64,000 nt of DNA, from the NCBI RefSeq assembly GCF_009909185.1, contig NZ_JAAAMV010000001.1, forward strand, positions 310,001 to 374,000, written 5' to 3'. The translations under genes and the position numbers were made by a program. Under the pieces are notes generated by a model. It was given only the letters and a program-made list of their open reading frames with translations, was not told the origin of the DNA and did no database searches. Positions within the stretch are counted from its first letter, which is position 1. The number at the start of each line of letters is the position of its first letter. The stretch is from Paenibacillus glycinis. Lineage in GTDB: Bacteria > Bacillota > Bacilli > Paenibacillales > Paenibacillaceae. This document shows positions 1 to 8,871 of this stretch, in pieces.

Positions 1-492
1 TGGGAACAGTATGCGCCGCAGCTGTTCCACAAGCTGGTCACCGAGTCCGCGAACGCGCTCGGACGCTATCAAGAGATCAACGAAGGACTCGAGCACCGGA
101 TCAAGCGCATGCTGCCTGAACTGGAGAGCGCCCGTTTCGAGCCGTTGCTGGAACGCTTGAAAACCAAGCGCTACACGCGCACGAAGCTGCAGCGGGCCTT
201 GCTTGCCATCCTGCTCGGGCACGACAAGGATATGTTATCGGCCGAACGCCTGCGAACGGGCGTTCGATACCTACGCGTCCTCGGCTACAGTCCCCGAGGC
301 CGCGAATTGCTGAAGCGCATGCGAACGTCCGCCGCGCTTCCGATTGTGAACAGCGCAGCCGGAGTCGCGGAACACGATCCTTATCTGATGCTCGACGTCC
401 AAGCTACATCGGCATATGCCCTTGGCTGGCCGAACGCGACGCCGCGGGATCTGTTCCGCGACTATTACGAGAAGCCGGTTACGATCGAATAG
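1..492 (+). CDS. tmcAL: tRNA(Met) cytidine acetate ligase TmcAL (YlbM), C-terminal part
   Basis: The frame is open from the first base and ends at a TAG stop at 490-492, so about 163 C-terminal residues are visible and the 5' part lies off the window. The family activates acetate with ATP to acetylate the wobble cytidine of elongator tRNA-Met. The visible part is the helical C-terminal domain, including ESANALGRYQEINEGLEHRI near the window start and RTGVRYLRVLGYSPRG further on. The nucleotidyltransferase active site is not visible. The following ylbJ, coaD and rsmD match the B. subtilis ylb neighbourhood, which supports the call. Confidence 0.85.
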   Translation, partial: WEQYAPQLFHKLVTESANALGRYQEINEGLEHRIKRMLPELESARFEPLLERLKTKRYTRTKLQRALLAILLGHDKDMLSAERLRTGVRYLRVLGYSPRGRELLKRMRTSAALPIVNSAAGVAEHDPYLMLDVQATSAYALGWPNATPRDLFRDYYEKPVTIE

Positions 493-592
493 CGATCACC
501 GAACAACCCTGGTCTATCCGCGAGCAGACAAGCGTAAACATGTAGTGGCCCCGGTTCATCCAGGCCCTACCTTGTACTTGGAGCGTGGTACG

Positions 593-1774
593 ATGATTCG
601 CACCCTTGCGCTTGCCTGTTTATCCATCCTGCTCGTCGCTTCTATCATCATGAAGCCCGACGAAGCCTTCCAGGCTTCGCTGCAAGGCTTGTCCGTATGG
701 TGGAATATCGTGTTTCCCGGACTCCTTCCCTTCTTGACCCTGCTTGAGCTCATGCTGGCCTTCGGCGCCGTTCATGCGCTCGGCGCGCTGCTGCACCCGC
801 TGATGGCAAAGCTGTTCCGCTTGCCGGGAGAAGCCGGCATCGCGCTGGCGCTTGGCTGGACAGGCGGGTTCCCCTGCGGAGCCGAAGCGGCAGCCGCCTT
901 GCGCAAAAGCAGCGTCTTGACCGTCCCGCAAGGCAAGCGATTGCTTGCTTTATCGCATATGCCGAGCCCGATCTTCATGCTCCTCGTCGTCGGCTCCGGC
1001 TTCCTTCACCGTCCGGAGCTCGGCGCGGCCATCGCGATCGTCGTGTGGCTCGCAGCGCTCCTGCCGGCCTTGATCGCCGCCAGATTCGCCAATCGGGAAC
1101 CGGTCGCCGCCACCGCCGGCACTTCGTCCGGATTAATGCGCCGAGCGGCCGCCGCGATGCGCGAAGCCCGGGCACGCGACGGCCGCACGTTCGGCAAGCT
1201 GCTGGGCGACGCCGTCACCGTCTCGGTCTATAAACTGATGGCCATCGGAGGCTTCATGATGTTCTGCGCCGTGCTCGTTCGGCTGGTCGGACCGCTAATC
1301 CCCGACAACGTCCCGCCCTTCGTGCTTCCCGGCTTGATCGAGAGCCATATCGGCGCGTATGCGGCAGCGGCCTCCGCATTCGCGGGCGGCGTGCCTTGGA
1401 AAGCCGCCGCGGTCTCCGCCGTGCTCAGCTGGGGCGGCTTGAGCGCCCTGCTGCAGGCAGGAACGGCGATCGCGGGCACGGGGCTCACCCTGCGTTCGCT
1501 CGCGGCTGCCCGCCTGCTCCAAAGCGCCGTCGCCTTTCTGCTCACGCTTCTGGCCTGGAAGCCGCTTACCGCGTTCATGAACGGCATCGCGCCCGCCGTC
1601 GCGACCTTCGCCGGACAGCGCGAAGAGACCGCCTACGGCCAACCCGCCGTCATTCGCGCCGGCGACCTGCACTCGCTATGGCCTTACGCGCCCGCCCTGC
1701 TGCTTGCGTTCGCCGGCGCGCTGCTGCTGCTGACCGTCGTCTCTGCGCTTACGGCCAAGCTGCGTCTATCCTGA
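593..1774 (+). CDS. ylbJ: sporulation integral membrane protein YlbJ
   Basis: The 393-residue protein is mostly hydrophobic, with about eight or more membrane segments and the nucleoside-recognition (Gate) type signature LGWTGGFPCGAEAAAALRKS near residues 86-105. YlbJ is a conserved endospore-former membrane protein needed for proper spore envelope formation in B. subtilis; its transported substrate is unknown. An upstream in-frame ATG exists inside tmcAL, but the ATG at 593 has a GGAG site 9 bases before it and begins directly with the first membrane helix, so it is preferred. It lies 100 bases after tmcAL and converges on coaD, with only 7 bases between the two stops and no visible terminator. 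Confidence 0.88.
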   Translation: MIRTLALACLSILLVASIIMKPDEAFQASLQGLSVWWNIVFPGLLPFLTLLELMLAFGAVHALGALLHPLMAKLFRLPGEAGIALALGWTGGFPCGAEAAAALRKSSVLTVPQGKRLLALSHMPSPIFMLLVVGSGFLHRPELGAAIAIVVWLAALLPALIAARFANREPVAATAGTSSGLMRRAAAAMREARARDGRTFGKLLGDAVTVSVYKLMAIGGFMMFCAVLVRLVGPLIPDNVPPFVLPGLIESHIGAYAAAASAFAGGVPWKAAAVSAVLSWGGLSALLQAGTAIAGTGLTLRSLAAARLLQSAVAFLLTLLAWKPLTAFMNGIAPAVATFAGQREETAYGQPAVIRAGDLHSLWPYAPALLLAFAGALLLLTVVSALTAKLRLS

Positions 1775-1781
1775 ACGTTCC

Positions 1782-2300
1782 TTATTCCGAGAACTTGGCG
1801 ATCAGCGCCGCCTGCACCTCGGGCGGAACCAAATCCTGTACATTGCCATGAAACATGGCGATCTCCTTCACGATGCTGGAGCTTAAATACGAATATTTCG
1901 GATTCGTCATCATGAATATCGTTTCGATATCGTCGTCCAATTGATGATTGGTCGATGCCATCTGAATCTCGTATTCGAAGTCCGTAACGGAGCGGATGCC
2001 CCTCACGATCACGTGCGCCTCCCGCGATTTCATGAAATGCACGAGCAAATCCCTGAAGCTGTCGATCGTCACGTTCGGCAGATCCTTCGTCACATCGGCA
2101 AGCAGCTCTTTGCGCTCCTCCACGCTGAACAACGGTTTTTTGCTCGTGTTGTTCAGTACCGCCACGATCAAATGATCGAACTGCTTCGCCGCGCGGCGGA
2201 TAATGTCCAGATGGCCGCAGGTTACGGGATCGAAGCTGCCGGGATACACGGCTACGCGCCGACCCGTCAGTCCCAATGGGGATGTGGATGATGATGCCAT
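1782..2300 (-). CDS. coaD: phosphopantetheine adenylyltransferase
   Basis: CoaD transfers AMP from ATP to 4'-phosphopantetheine, the penultimate step of coenzyme A synthesis in the cytoplasm. The 172-residue protein carries the nucleotidyltransferase start [18 protein letters not shown], with the HxxH-like GHLD motif, and the later [12 protein letters not shown] segment typical of the family. It is about ten residues longer than usual because of a serine-rich N-terminus, but the start is supported by GGAGG seven bases upstream. It follows rsmD with two bases between them, the usual rsmD-coaD operon. Cysteine replaces the usual asparagine before GHLD. Confidence 0.95.
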   Translation of the reverse strand: MASSSTSPLGLTGRRVAVYPGSFDPVTCGHLDIIRRAAKQFDHLIVAVLNNTSKKPLFSVEERKELLADVTKDLPNVTIDSFRDLLVHFMKSREAHVIVRGIRSVTDFEYEIQMASTNHQLDDDIETIFMMTNPKYSYLSSSIVKEIAMFHGNVQDLVPPEVQAALIAKFSE

Positions 2301-2302
2301 AT

Positions 2303-2884
2303 TCAGTCCTCCGTTATGTCTTGCTCGTTCTCCGCTTCGTAGCGGTAAATCGTGACGGCCGTATCGCCGTAATGCGTATGTTTAATCTGCCTATAACCCG
2401 AAATCGACTCCGGATACCGGTGCTCCGCGTCATGCTCGACCACGATCGTTGCCGCTTCCTCAAGCAGCCCGCGTTCCGCAAGCCCCGCCATGAGTTCGTC
2501 CATATCCTTCATCCGATAGGGCGGGTCCAGGAATACGAGCGCGAATCTCAGGTCTCGTTTCGCCAGCGCTTTGACTGCCCGCGCCGCATCCGTGCGATAG
2601 ATCTCCGCGCGCTCGGACAAGCCTGCCGCCTGCACGTTTTGTTTGATCACTTCGATGCTGGCGCCTTCCAGATCGACGAATACGGCGCTGTCCGCGCCGC
2701 GGCTCAACGCCTCGATGCCGAGTCCGCCCGTTCCGGCGAACAGATCAAGCGCGAGTCCCCCATCGAAATAAGGACCGATCATGCTGAAAATCGCTTCTTT
2801 CACTTTATCGGTCGTCGGGCGCGTGTTTTTGCCCGGCACCGCTTTTAAAGACCGGCCCTTGGCCGTGCCTGCGATCACTCTCAA
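2303..2884 (-). CDS. rsmD: 16S rRNA (guanine966-N2)-methyltransferase RsmD
   Basis: RsmD methylates G966 of 16S rRNA on the 30S subunit using S-adenosylmethionine. The protein shows an opening [18 protein letters not shown], the SAM-binding [19 protein letters not shown] near residues 47-65, and the N6/N2-amino methyltransferase motif FLDPPY near residue 120. I chose the TTG at 2884 because homologues begin with (M)RVI-G and an AGGGGC site lies about 10 bases upstream; a TTG at 2941 would add 19 unlikely residues. That gives 193 residues, normal for the family. It is the first gene of the rsmD-coaD pair. Confidence 0.92.
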   Translation of the reverse strand: MRVIAGTAKGRSLKAVPGKNTRPTTDKVKEAIFSMIGPYFDGGLALDLFAGTGGLGIEALSRGADSAVFVDLEGASIEVIKQNVQAAGLSERAEIYRTDAARAVKALAKRDLRFALVFLDPPYRMKDMDELMAGLAERGLLEEAATIVVEHDAEHRYPESISGYRQIKHTHYGDTAVTIYRYEAENEQDITED

Positions 2885-3013
2885 TGTTTCAGTTGCCCCT
2901 TTCGCTTTCCCGATGCCCACGCCTTGAATATCGTAACACAATTATCCGGGCAATTTAAAGATGCGGCTGTGCTTAGGCGTCGAACCTCGCGGATCGTATC
3001 AACGAGCCCGCAC

Positions 3014-3045
3014 AAAAAAGCGTTTCGCCCGGGGGCGAAACGCTT
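3014..3045 (-). terminator. Rho-independent terminator after oppF
   Basis: On the minus strand, AGCGTTTCGCCC pairs with GGGCGAAACGCT (12 bp, two-base centre) and is followed by a run of five to six T. It lies 14 bases after the oppF stop and closes the opp operon. A three-to-four base loop may require the terminal pair to open. Confidence 0.9.
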
Positions 3046-3058
3046 GTCTTCTATTATA

Positions 3059-4027
3059 TTACGCGTAATGGCAGGCAGCCCAGTGGTTCGGCTCCACTTC
3101 GCGGAATGCCGGCACTTCCGCCGCGCATTTCTCCGTCGCGAACGGACAGCGCGTGCGGAAAGGACAGCCGCTCGGCGGATTGACCGGGCTAGGCAGATCC
3201 CCGGACAATACGATGCGTTCCTTGTTGTCCACGAGATCGGGATCCGGCACCGGAATCGCCGACATCAGCGCTTTGGTATACGGATGCTTCGGGTTGGAAT
3301 AGAGCTCTTCGCTCTCGGCAAGCTCCACCATTTTACCCAAGTACATGACGGCCACGCGGTCGCTGATGTGCTTGACCATGGCCAGGTCATGCGCGATGAA
3401 CAGGTACGTCAGGCCGAAATCGCGCTGCAAATCCTGAAGCAGGTTGACGACCTGCGCTTGAATGGAAACGTCGAGCGCGGAAATCGGCTCGTCGCAGACG
3501 ATGAATTTCGGATTCACCGCAAGCGCGCGGGCAATCCCGATCCGCTGACGCTGTCCGCCGGAAAACTCATGCGGGTAGCGCGAAGCATGCTCCGACCGAA
3601 GGCCAACGCGGTCGAGCAGGCGCTCGACTTGCAGTCTGCGGTCTTTGCCGCCGCTCGCCAAACCGTGAATATCCAGGGGCTCGGCGATGATGTTCTCGAC
3701 CGTCCAGCGCGGGTTCAGCGAAGCATAGGGATCCTGGAACACCATTTGCATTTCGCGGCGCAGCGCCTTTAGTTTCGAGCCTTTGGCTTTCATGATGTTT
3801 TCGCCTTGGAAGTTTACGGCTCCCGCAGTCGGTTCGTATAAGCGAAGAATCGTCCGACCCGCCGTGGATTTGCCGCAGCCGGATTCTCCGACCATCCCGA
3901 GCGTCTCGCCTTGACGGATGCCGAAGCTCAGATCGTTCACGGCTTTGAGCGTTTGATTGCCGCCTACCTGAAAATATTTTTTTAAGTGATCGACTTCGAT
4001 CAACACGTCGCTGTTTTTGCTAATCAT
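3059..4027 (-). CDS. oppF: oligopeptide ABC transporter ATP-binding protein OppF
   Basis: The 322-residue ATPase powers peptide import with OppD. Visible are Walker [13 protein letters not shown] near residues 53-64, the signature [14 protein letters not shown], Walker [13 protein letters not shown], a switch His in AHDLAMV, and the C-terminal oligopeptide/dipeptide extension with cysteines in [16 protein letters not shown] that may hold a metal cluster. Its ATG overlaps the oppD stop as ATGA, giving translational coupling. It is the last gene of the operon. Dipeptide or nickel specificity (DppF/NikE type) cannot be excluded from sequence alone. Confidence 0.9.
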   Translation of the reverse strand: MISKNSDVLIEVDHLKKYFQVGGNQTLKAVNDLSFGIRQGETLGMVGESGCGKSTAGRTILRLYEPTAGAVNFQGENIMKAKGSKLKALRREMQMVFQDPYASLNPRWTVENIIAEPLDIHGLASGGKDRRLQVERLLDRVGLRSEHASRYPHEFSGGQRQRIGIARALAVNPKFIVCDEPISALDVSIQAQVVNLLQDLQRDFGLTYLFIAHDLAMVKHISDRVAVMYLGKMVELAESEELYSNPKHPYTKALMSAIPVPDPDLVDNKERIVLSGDLPSPVNPPSGCPFRTRCPFATEKCAAEVPAFREVEPNHWAACHYA

Positions 4028-5022
4028 GCGCTAGCTCCCTCCTTGCTGGCGGGATCATGCAACCAACATCTCGCGGTTTGCGTCTCGCTGATCGTGTAAT
4101 TCACCGGATCGTTGTCGACGCAGATACGCATCGCCTCGTCGCAGCGCGCGCAGAACGCGCAGCCTTTCGGCGGAGCGGACATATCCGGCGGCGTACCGAA
4201 GATCGGCACGAGCGGCTCGTCCTTCTTATGGTCGAGGCGCGGCAGGGAACGCAGCAAACCTCTCGTATACGGATGCTGCGGGTTTCTGAAGATTTCCTGT
4301 TTCGTGCCGGTCTCCACCACTTTGCCGGCGTACATGACGACGACGCGGTCGCACATCTCGGCGACGATGCCGAGGTCATGCGTGATCAGAATGATGGATG
4401 TTCCCGTTTTCTCCTGCAGTTCCTTCATAAGCTTCATGATTTGCGCTTGAATCGTCACGTCGAGCGCCGTCGTCGGCTCATCGGCGATCAGCAGCGCAGG
4501 ATTGCAGGCCAGCGCGATCGCGATCATGACCCGTTGACGCATGCCGCCGGAAAATTGGTGCGGGTATTGACGCACCCGATCAGCGGCGTTCGGAATGCCG
4601 ACCAGCGTCAATAATTCCGCCGCCCGCGCCGTCGCCTGCGATTTCGTCAGCTTCTGATGCTTGATCAGCACTTCGGAAATTTGGCGGCCGACGGTCAGGG
4701 TCGGATTCAAGGATGTCATCGGATCTTGGAAGATCATGCCGATCTCATGTCCGCGGATGGCTTCCATCTCTTTCTCGGACTTCGCCAGCAAATCCTGGCC
4801 CATGAATTCGATGGTGCCTTGCTTGTATTCGCCCGGAGGCGTAGGAATCAAACGAAGAATCGATTGCGCCGTAACGCTTTTGCCGCTCCCCGATTCACCG
4901 ACGATCGCTACGGATTCGCCGCGTTTGACATCCAAATTAACGCCGCGCACGGCCTGTACTTCTCCACCGCGCACATGAAACGAGATATGCAAATCGGAAA
5001 TGCGTAAGATCGGATCGTTCAT
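4024..5022 (-). CDS. oppD: oligopeptide ABC transporter ATP-binding protein OppD
   Basis: This 332-residue ATPase is the partner of OppF. Walker [13 protein letters not shown] lies near residues 42-53, the signature is [14 protein letters not shown], and Walker B is [12 protein letters not shown]. The C-terminal family extension carries cysteines at [14 protein letters not shown]. The frame stays open upstream into oppC, but the ATG at 5022 follows a GGGAG site about nine bases upstream and begins [12 protein letters not shown] as in relatives, so it is the better start. It sits 20 bases after oppC. Confidence 0.92.
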   Translation of the reverse strand: MNDPILRISDLHISFHVRGGEVQAVRGVNLDVKRGESVAIVGESGSGKSVTAQSILRLIPTPPGEYKQGTIEFMGQDLLAKSEKEMEAIRGHEIGMIFQDPMTSLNPTLTVGRQISEVLIKHQKLTKSQATARAAELLTLVGIPNAADRVRQYPHQFSGGMRQRVMIAIALACNPALLIADEPTTALDVTIQAQIMKLMKELQEKTGTSIILITHDLGIVAEMCDRVVVMYAGKVVETGTKQEIFRNPQHPYTRGLLRSLPRLDHKKDEPLVPIFGTPPDMSAPPKGCAFCARCDEAMRICVDNDPVNYTISETQTARCWLHDPASKEGASA

Positions 5023-5042
5023 AGAGCTCACTCCCAGCGCTG

Positions 5043-5960
5043 TTATTTTTTCATTTTCGGATCGAATGCGTCCTGCAGACCGTCCCCGAAAATATTGAAG
5101 GCAAGCATCGTGATACTGAGCAGCGAAGCCGGAATAAACATCATCCAAGGATAGATCGTCCACGAAGACAGCGCTTCGCCGATCAACGTACCGAGGGAGG
5201 ACGCCGGCGACTGCACGCCTAGACCCAAGAAGCTTAGGAACGCTTCGGCAAAGATCGCCGACGGCACCGACAAGGTAACCGTGACGATAATCGGACCAAG
5301 CGTATTCGGGATCAAGTGTTTAAACAAAATCCGAGCGCTGCTTGCGCCCATCGACTGGGCCGCCAGCACGTACTCTTGGTTTTTCAATTGCAAAATTTGA
5401 CCGCGGACGATCCAGGACATCGTGATCCACCCCGTGATCGACAAGGCGATGATGATGGTCGTCAAGGACGAACCCATGACGACGCTAAGCAGAATGACGA
5501 CGAGCAGATGCGGAATGGCATAAAGCATTTCCGCGATCTTGTTCATCGCGCCGCCTACGCGCGAGCCGGCATAACCCATGATGCCGCCGTAGATGATCCC
5601 GATGATCAAATCGAACAAGGCGGCCGCGACGCCGACGATCAACGAAATTCGTACGCCCAACCACGTGCGCGTAAACAAATCGCGACCCAGGTTGTCCGTT
5701 CCGAACCAATGCTTGGCCGAAGGAGACGCAAACGTATTGTCAAGGTTGTTCGTATACGACGTGTAGGGCGAAAAGATCGGACAAAAGATGGACAGCAGCG
5801 TAATCGCAATCAAAATATACAAACTGGTCATGGCCCAACGATTGCTGCGAAGCCGTGCCCAAGTAATTTGCCAAGTTGATCGGCTCTCGGTTGCGATAAC
5901 CTCGGCCTCTTGATGCTTGTGTTCCAGCTTTTCAAACGGAGACGGAGCAGTTTGACTCAT
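5043..5960 (-). CDS. oppC: oligopeptide ABC transporter permease OppC
   Basis: This 305-residue inner-membrane permease has a cytoplasmic N-terminus of about 45 residues, then six predicted membrane helices. The EAA-type coupling loop appears as QEYVLAAQSMGASSARILFK near residues 192-211, and the extracytoplasmic ...HWFGTDNLGRDLFTR motif is typical of OppC/DppC. It forms the channel with OppB. Its start overlaps the oppB stop as ATGA. Confidence 0.93.
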   Translation of the reverse strand: MSQTAPSPFEKLEHKHQEAEVIATESRSTWQITWARLRSNRWAMTSLYILIAITLLSIFCPIFSPYTSYTNNLDNTFASPSAKHWFGTDNLGRDLFTRTWLGVRISLIVGVAAALFDLIIGIIYGGIMGYAGSRVGGAMNKIAEMLYAIPHLLVVILLSVVMGSSLTTIIIALSITGWITMSWIVRGQILQLKNQEYVLAAQSMGASSARILFKHLIPNTLGPIIVTVTLSVPSAIFAEAFLSFLGLGVQSPASSLGTLIGEALSSWTIYPWMMFIPASLLSITMLAFNIFGDGLQDAFDPKMKK

Positions 5961-6892
5961 GATTTAACTACACCTCCGCTCAATTTGATACGCGGATCCA
6001 CGAAAATGTACAGGACGTCGGTAATGAAACGCGCTGCCATCAGAATCACGGCATAGAAAATGGTAATCCCCATGATAAGCGTGTAATCCCGGTTCATGAC
6101 GCTGTCCACGAAATACGCGCCGAGACCCGGAAGACCGAAAATTTGCTCGACGACAACCGAACCGGTAATGATGTTCGCCGTCATCGGCCCCAGATACGTA
6201 ACGACCGGCAAAATGCCGTTTCGCAAGCCATGCTGCCACAAAATCGCGCGTGGCGTCAGACCTTTGGCTTTAGCGGTACGGATATAATCGGAAGTCAATA
6301 CTTCCAGCATGGTGGAACGGGTAAGACGGGCAATGAAAGCGATCGGAAGCGTCGACAACGCGATCGTAGGAAGCACGTAATCGATTGGGCTTTCAAGCCC
6401 CGCAACGTGAAAAATCTGCAGTTTAACCGACAAAAAATACTGGATCATCGACCCAATAACGAAGTTCGGTACCGATATGCCGATTACGGCAAGAAACATG
6501 GCTGTATTATCGACCAGCTTTCGATGCCGGAGCGCGGCCATCATCCCCAGATAAACGCCGATAATGACCGAAATCACGATCGCGAACGCGCCGATCTTCG
6601 CCGATGTGCCGAAGGACTGCGAAATGATGCTCGTTACCGTACGGTCCTGACTCTTCATGGACAAGCCCAAGTCGAATTGAACCAGTTTTTTCATATAAAT
6701 CAAATATTGCTCGCCAATCGGTTTATCCAAGCCGTAATGCGCCATGATGTTCGCTTTTATTTCCGGTGGAATAGCCTTCTCTTGGGTGAAAGGGTCCCCA
6801 GGGACTGCTTTCATCAAGAAGAAGGTTGCGGTGGCTAGAATAAGAAGGGAAAACACGATGTTGATAAGTTTACCACCCAAGTACCGAACCAT
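5957..6892 (-). CDS. oppB: oligopeptide ABC transporter permease OppB
   Basis: The 311-residue permease starts with a membrane helix followed by the FFLMKAVPGDPF signature of OppB/DppB proteins, and has six predicted helices. The coupling loop is DYIRTAKAKGLTPRAILW near residues 203-220. A GTG 16 codons upstream also opens the frame, but the ATG at 6892 has GGAG ten bases upstream and matches the family start MVRYLGGKL. It follows oppA with an 83-base gap holding an inverted repeat. Confidence 0.92.
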   Translation of the reverse strand: MVRYLGGKLINIVFSLLILATATFFLMKAVPGDPFTQEKAIPPEIKANIMAHYGLDKPIGEQYLIYMKKLVQFDLGLSMKSQDRTVTSIISQSFGTSAKIGAFAIVISVIIGVYLGMMAALRHRKLVDNTAMFLAVIGISVPNFVIGSMIQYFLSVKLQIFHVAGLESPIDYVLPTIALSTLPIAFIARLTRSTMLEVLTSDYIRTAKAKGLTPRAILWQHGLRNGILPVVTYLGPMTANIITGSVVVEQIFGLPGLGAYFVDSVMNRDYTLIMGITIFYAVILMAARFITDVLYIFVDPRIKLSGGVVKS

Positions 6893-6917
6893 CCTAAGCA
6901 CTCTCCAATCATAGAGA

Positions 6918-6950
6918 AGGGATATATATGGGTGTACCACATATATCCCT
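6918..6950 (-). promoter_or_regulatory. Intercistronic stem-loop between oppA and oppB
   Basis: AGGGATATAT at 6918-6927 and ATATATCCCT at 6941-6950 form a perfect 10-bp inverted repeat with a 13-base loop. No T-run follows on either strand, so it is unlikely to be a full terminator. Such hairpins often protect the 3' end of a highly expressed binding-protein message and lower expression of the membrane genes behind it; that role is inferred from position. Confidence 0.6.
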
Positions 6951-6975
6951 ATGTCCCCTGTATTCGTATTGCGTA

Positions 6976-8601
6976 TTATTTTTCGATCGAGATTCGCGTG
7001 TAATCAAGGTTGCCGCTGTAATCCACGACGTAGTTTTTCACGTATGGTTTAACCAGCTGGTTGGACGAGTAGTAGTAAATCGGCATGACGGCCATGTTGT
7101 CGCCGATCAGGATTTGCTCTGCTTTCGCCATTGCGTCTACGCGTTTTTGTTGATCGGCCGTGCTGTAAGCTTCTTTAACGAGCGCATCGTATTCAGGGTT
7201 CTTGAAGCCAATGTCGTTGTTGCCGCTCTTGGACGTATACAAATCGATGAATGTCATCGGATCGTTATAATCCGCGCCCCAACCTGCGCGAGCGACGTCG
7301 TAATTCAAGCTTTGACGGTTTTTCAGGAAGACTTTCCATTCTTGCAGTTCAAGCTTCACGTCGATGCCGAGGTTTTCTTTCCACATGTTCGCGATTGCTT
7401 CCGCGATCGTTTTATGAGGACCTTCGTTGAACGAAAGCGAGAACTCGGGCATTTTCGTCATGCCTTCTTCTTTCAAGCCTTCAGCAAGCAATTCTTTGGC
7501 TTTCGCCACGTCTTCTTTGAAGTAATCGTCTTTCACTTCGGAACGGTATTCGCCGTTCACGCCGTGGATACCGGTCGAAACGAAGCCGTAAGCCGGCGTT
7601 TGGCCTGCTTTCGTGACTTTGTCGACGATGTCTTGACGGTTGATCGCCATCGAGAGCGCTTCGCGGACCTTTGCGTTGTCGAAAGGTTTCTTCGTGTTGT
7701 TGAAGTTATAGAAGTACGTGCTTGCGATACCTTTGATGGAGAGCTCTTTATTGTTTTCTTGACGCAATTTGTCGAGTTGAGCCGGCGGAATGCTGCCTGT
7801 AGGCAAGCCCGACCAGTCAAGCTGACCTGTCTTATACATGCTGAACTCGGTGTTCGGATCTTTGACCATCAAGAATTTTACGTCTTTCAGCTTGATGGAA
7901 TCCTTGTCCCAGTAGTTTTCGTTCGGAACGAGTTCGATGGAATCGCCGTGTTTCCACGATTTCAGTTTGAACGGTCCGTTGCTGATGTAGCCTTCCGCTT
8001 CGCCGAATTTTGCATCTTTCTTAACCGGATAAGCCGTGAAGAAAGCCGCGATGTTCAAGAAGTAAGGCGTCGGGTTTTCAAGATCGACTTCAAGCGTTTT
8101 GTCGTCAAGCGCCTTGACGCCGACTTGGCTCGGATCCGAGACATGATCCGGATTGTCCGTAGCGATATTATAGTTTTGACCATTTTTTACGTAATAGAGC
8201 TGGTAAGCGTAAGGTGCCGGCGGATTCAACTTCGGATCAAGCGTGCGTTTCCACGAGTATTCGAAATCTTGTGCCGTTACCGGATCCCCGTTGGACCATT
8301 TTGCATTGTCGCGCAGATGGAAGGTATATTTTTTGCCATCATCGGATACATCCCACTTCTCTGCGACGCCCGGTGCGATTTCTCCTTTTGCATCCATGCG
8401 CACCAGACCCTCGAACAGACCCGAAAGCACCGTGAAGGACACTTGGTCCTGTGCTTGCGCCACGTCGAGACTTGGCGGTTCGGTCGTTAGGTTCATCCGG
8501 AACGTTTGATCGGAAGTACCCGATCCGCTCTTACCGCAGGCCGACAAAATTCCTGTCAAAACCAGCGTAAGTGAAACCAAAAGCAGCAATTTTTTCTTCA
8601 T
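6976..8601 (-). CDS. oppA: oligopeptide-binding lipoprotein OppA
   Basis: The 541-residue protein begins with a lipoprotein signal peptide (MKKKLLLLVSLTLVLTGILS) and lipobox LSAC, so Cys22 should be lipidated and the protein held on the outer face of the membrane. It belongs to the large SBP_bac_5 peptide-binding family; PPSLDVAQAQDQVSF and the long domain ending in YYSSNQLVKPYVKNY are characteristic. It captures extracellular peptides for OppBCDF and is the first gene of the operon. Specificity for peptides over dipeptides, nickel or signalling peptides is inferred. Confidence 0.93.
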   Translation of the reverse strand: MKKKLLLLVSLTLVLTGILSACGKSGSGTSDQTFRMNLTTEPPSLDVAQAQDQVSFTVLSGLFEGLVRMDAKGEIAPGVAEKWDVSDDGKKYTFHLRDNAKWSNGDPVTAQDFEYSWKRTLDPKLNPPAPYAYQLYYVKNGQNYNIATDNPDHVSDPSQVGVKALDDKTLEVDLENPTPYFLNIAAFFTAYPVKKDAKFGEAEGYISNGPFKLKSWKHGDSIELVPNENYWDKDSIKLKDVKFLMVKDPNTEFSMYKTGQLDWSGLPTGSIPPAQLDKLRQENNKELSIKGIASTYFYNFNNTKKPFDNAKVREALSMAINRQDIVDKVTKAGQTPAYGFVSTGIHGVNGEYRSEVKDDYFKEDVAKAKELLAEGLKEEGMTKMPEFSLSFNEGPHKTIAEAIANMWKENLGIDVKLELQEWKVFLKNRQSLNYDVARAGWGADYNDPMTFIDLYTSKSGNNDIGFKNPEYDALVKEAYSTADQQKRVDAMAKAEQILIGDNMAVMPIYYYSSNQLVKPYVKNYVVDYSGNLDYTRISIEK

Positions 8602-8656
8602 TCTTCAGAGCCCGCCTCCATGTTTCAAAAAGTATAATTTTTTAAACCTGATGCTT

Positions 8657-8685
8657 ATCATACATCCATTTTTACAATTTGTAAA
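8657..8685 (-). promoter_or_regulatory. Sigma-A promoter for opp operon
   Basis: On the minus strand a TTTACA -35 box (8685-8680), a 17-base spacer and a TATGAT -10 box (8662-8657) lie about 55 bases before the oppA start. The surrounding DNA is unusually AT-rich for the window, as expected of a strong promoter. Confidence 0.75.
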
Positions 8686-8810
8686 ACATATTTTGAACAC
8701 TTGTAAAGATTTACTATCCCCCTATGTCACATTAGTTCACATTTATGTAACTGGTAGCGCCTTCATCCGCGCCGCAACTTGAGATTTCTATAACAGTATG
8801 TCCGCAGAAC

Positions 8811-8842
8811 AAAAAAAACACCGCAGCCAAATTATGGCTGCG
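8811..8842 (-). terminator. Rho-independent terminator after the PrsA-like gene
   Basis: On the minus strand CGCAGCCA pairs with TGGCTGCG around a five-base loop, followed by GTG and eight T. It lies about 30 bases past the stop of the foldase gene and insulates the opp promoter. Confidence 0.9.
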
Positions 8843-8871
8843 ATGCTTTTTGTTTCGATCAAAGCGTCCGA

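Noticed and set aside
6928-8490. Long plus-strand open frame of 520 codons antisense to oppA
   Set aside because: It is a shadow of the strongly supported oppA gene; the composition (Phe, Val, Arg, His-rich) and lack of a ribosome site argue against a real gene.
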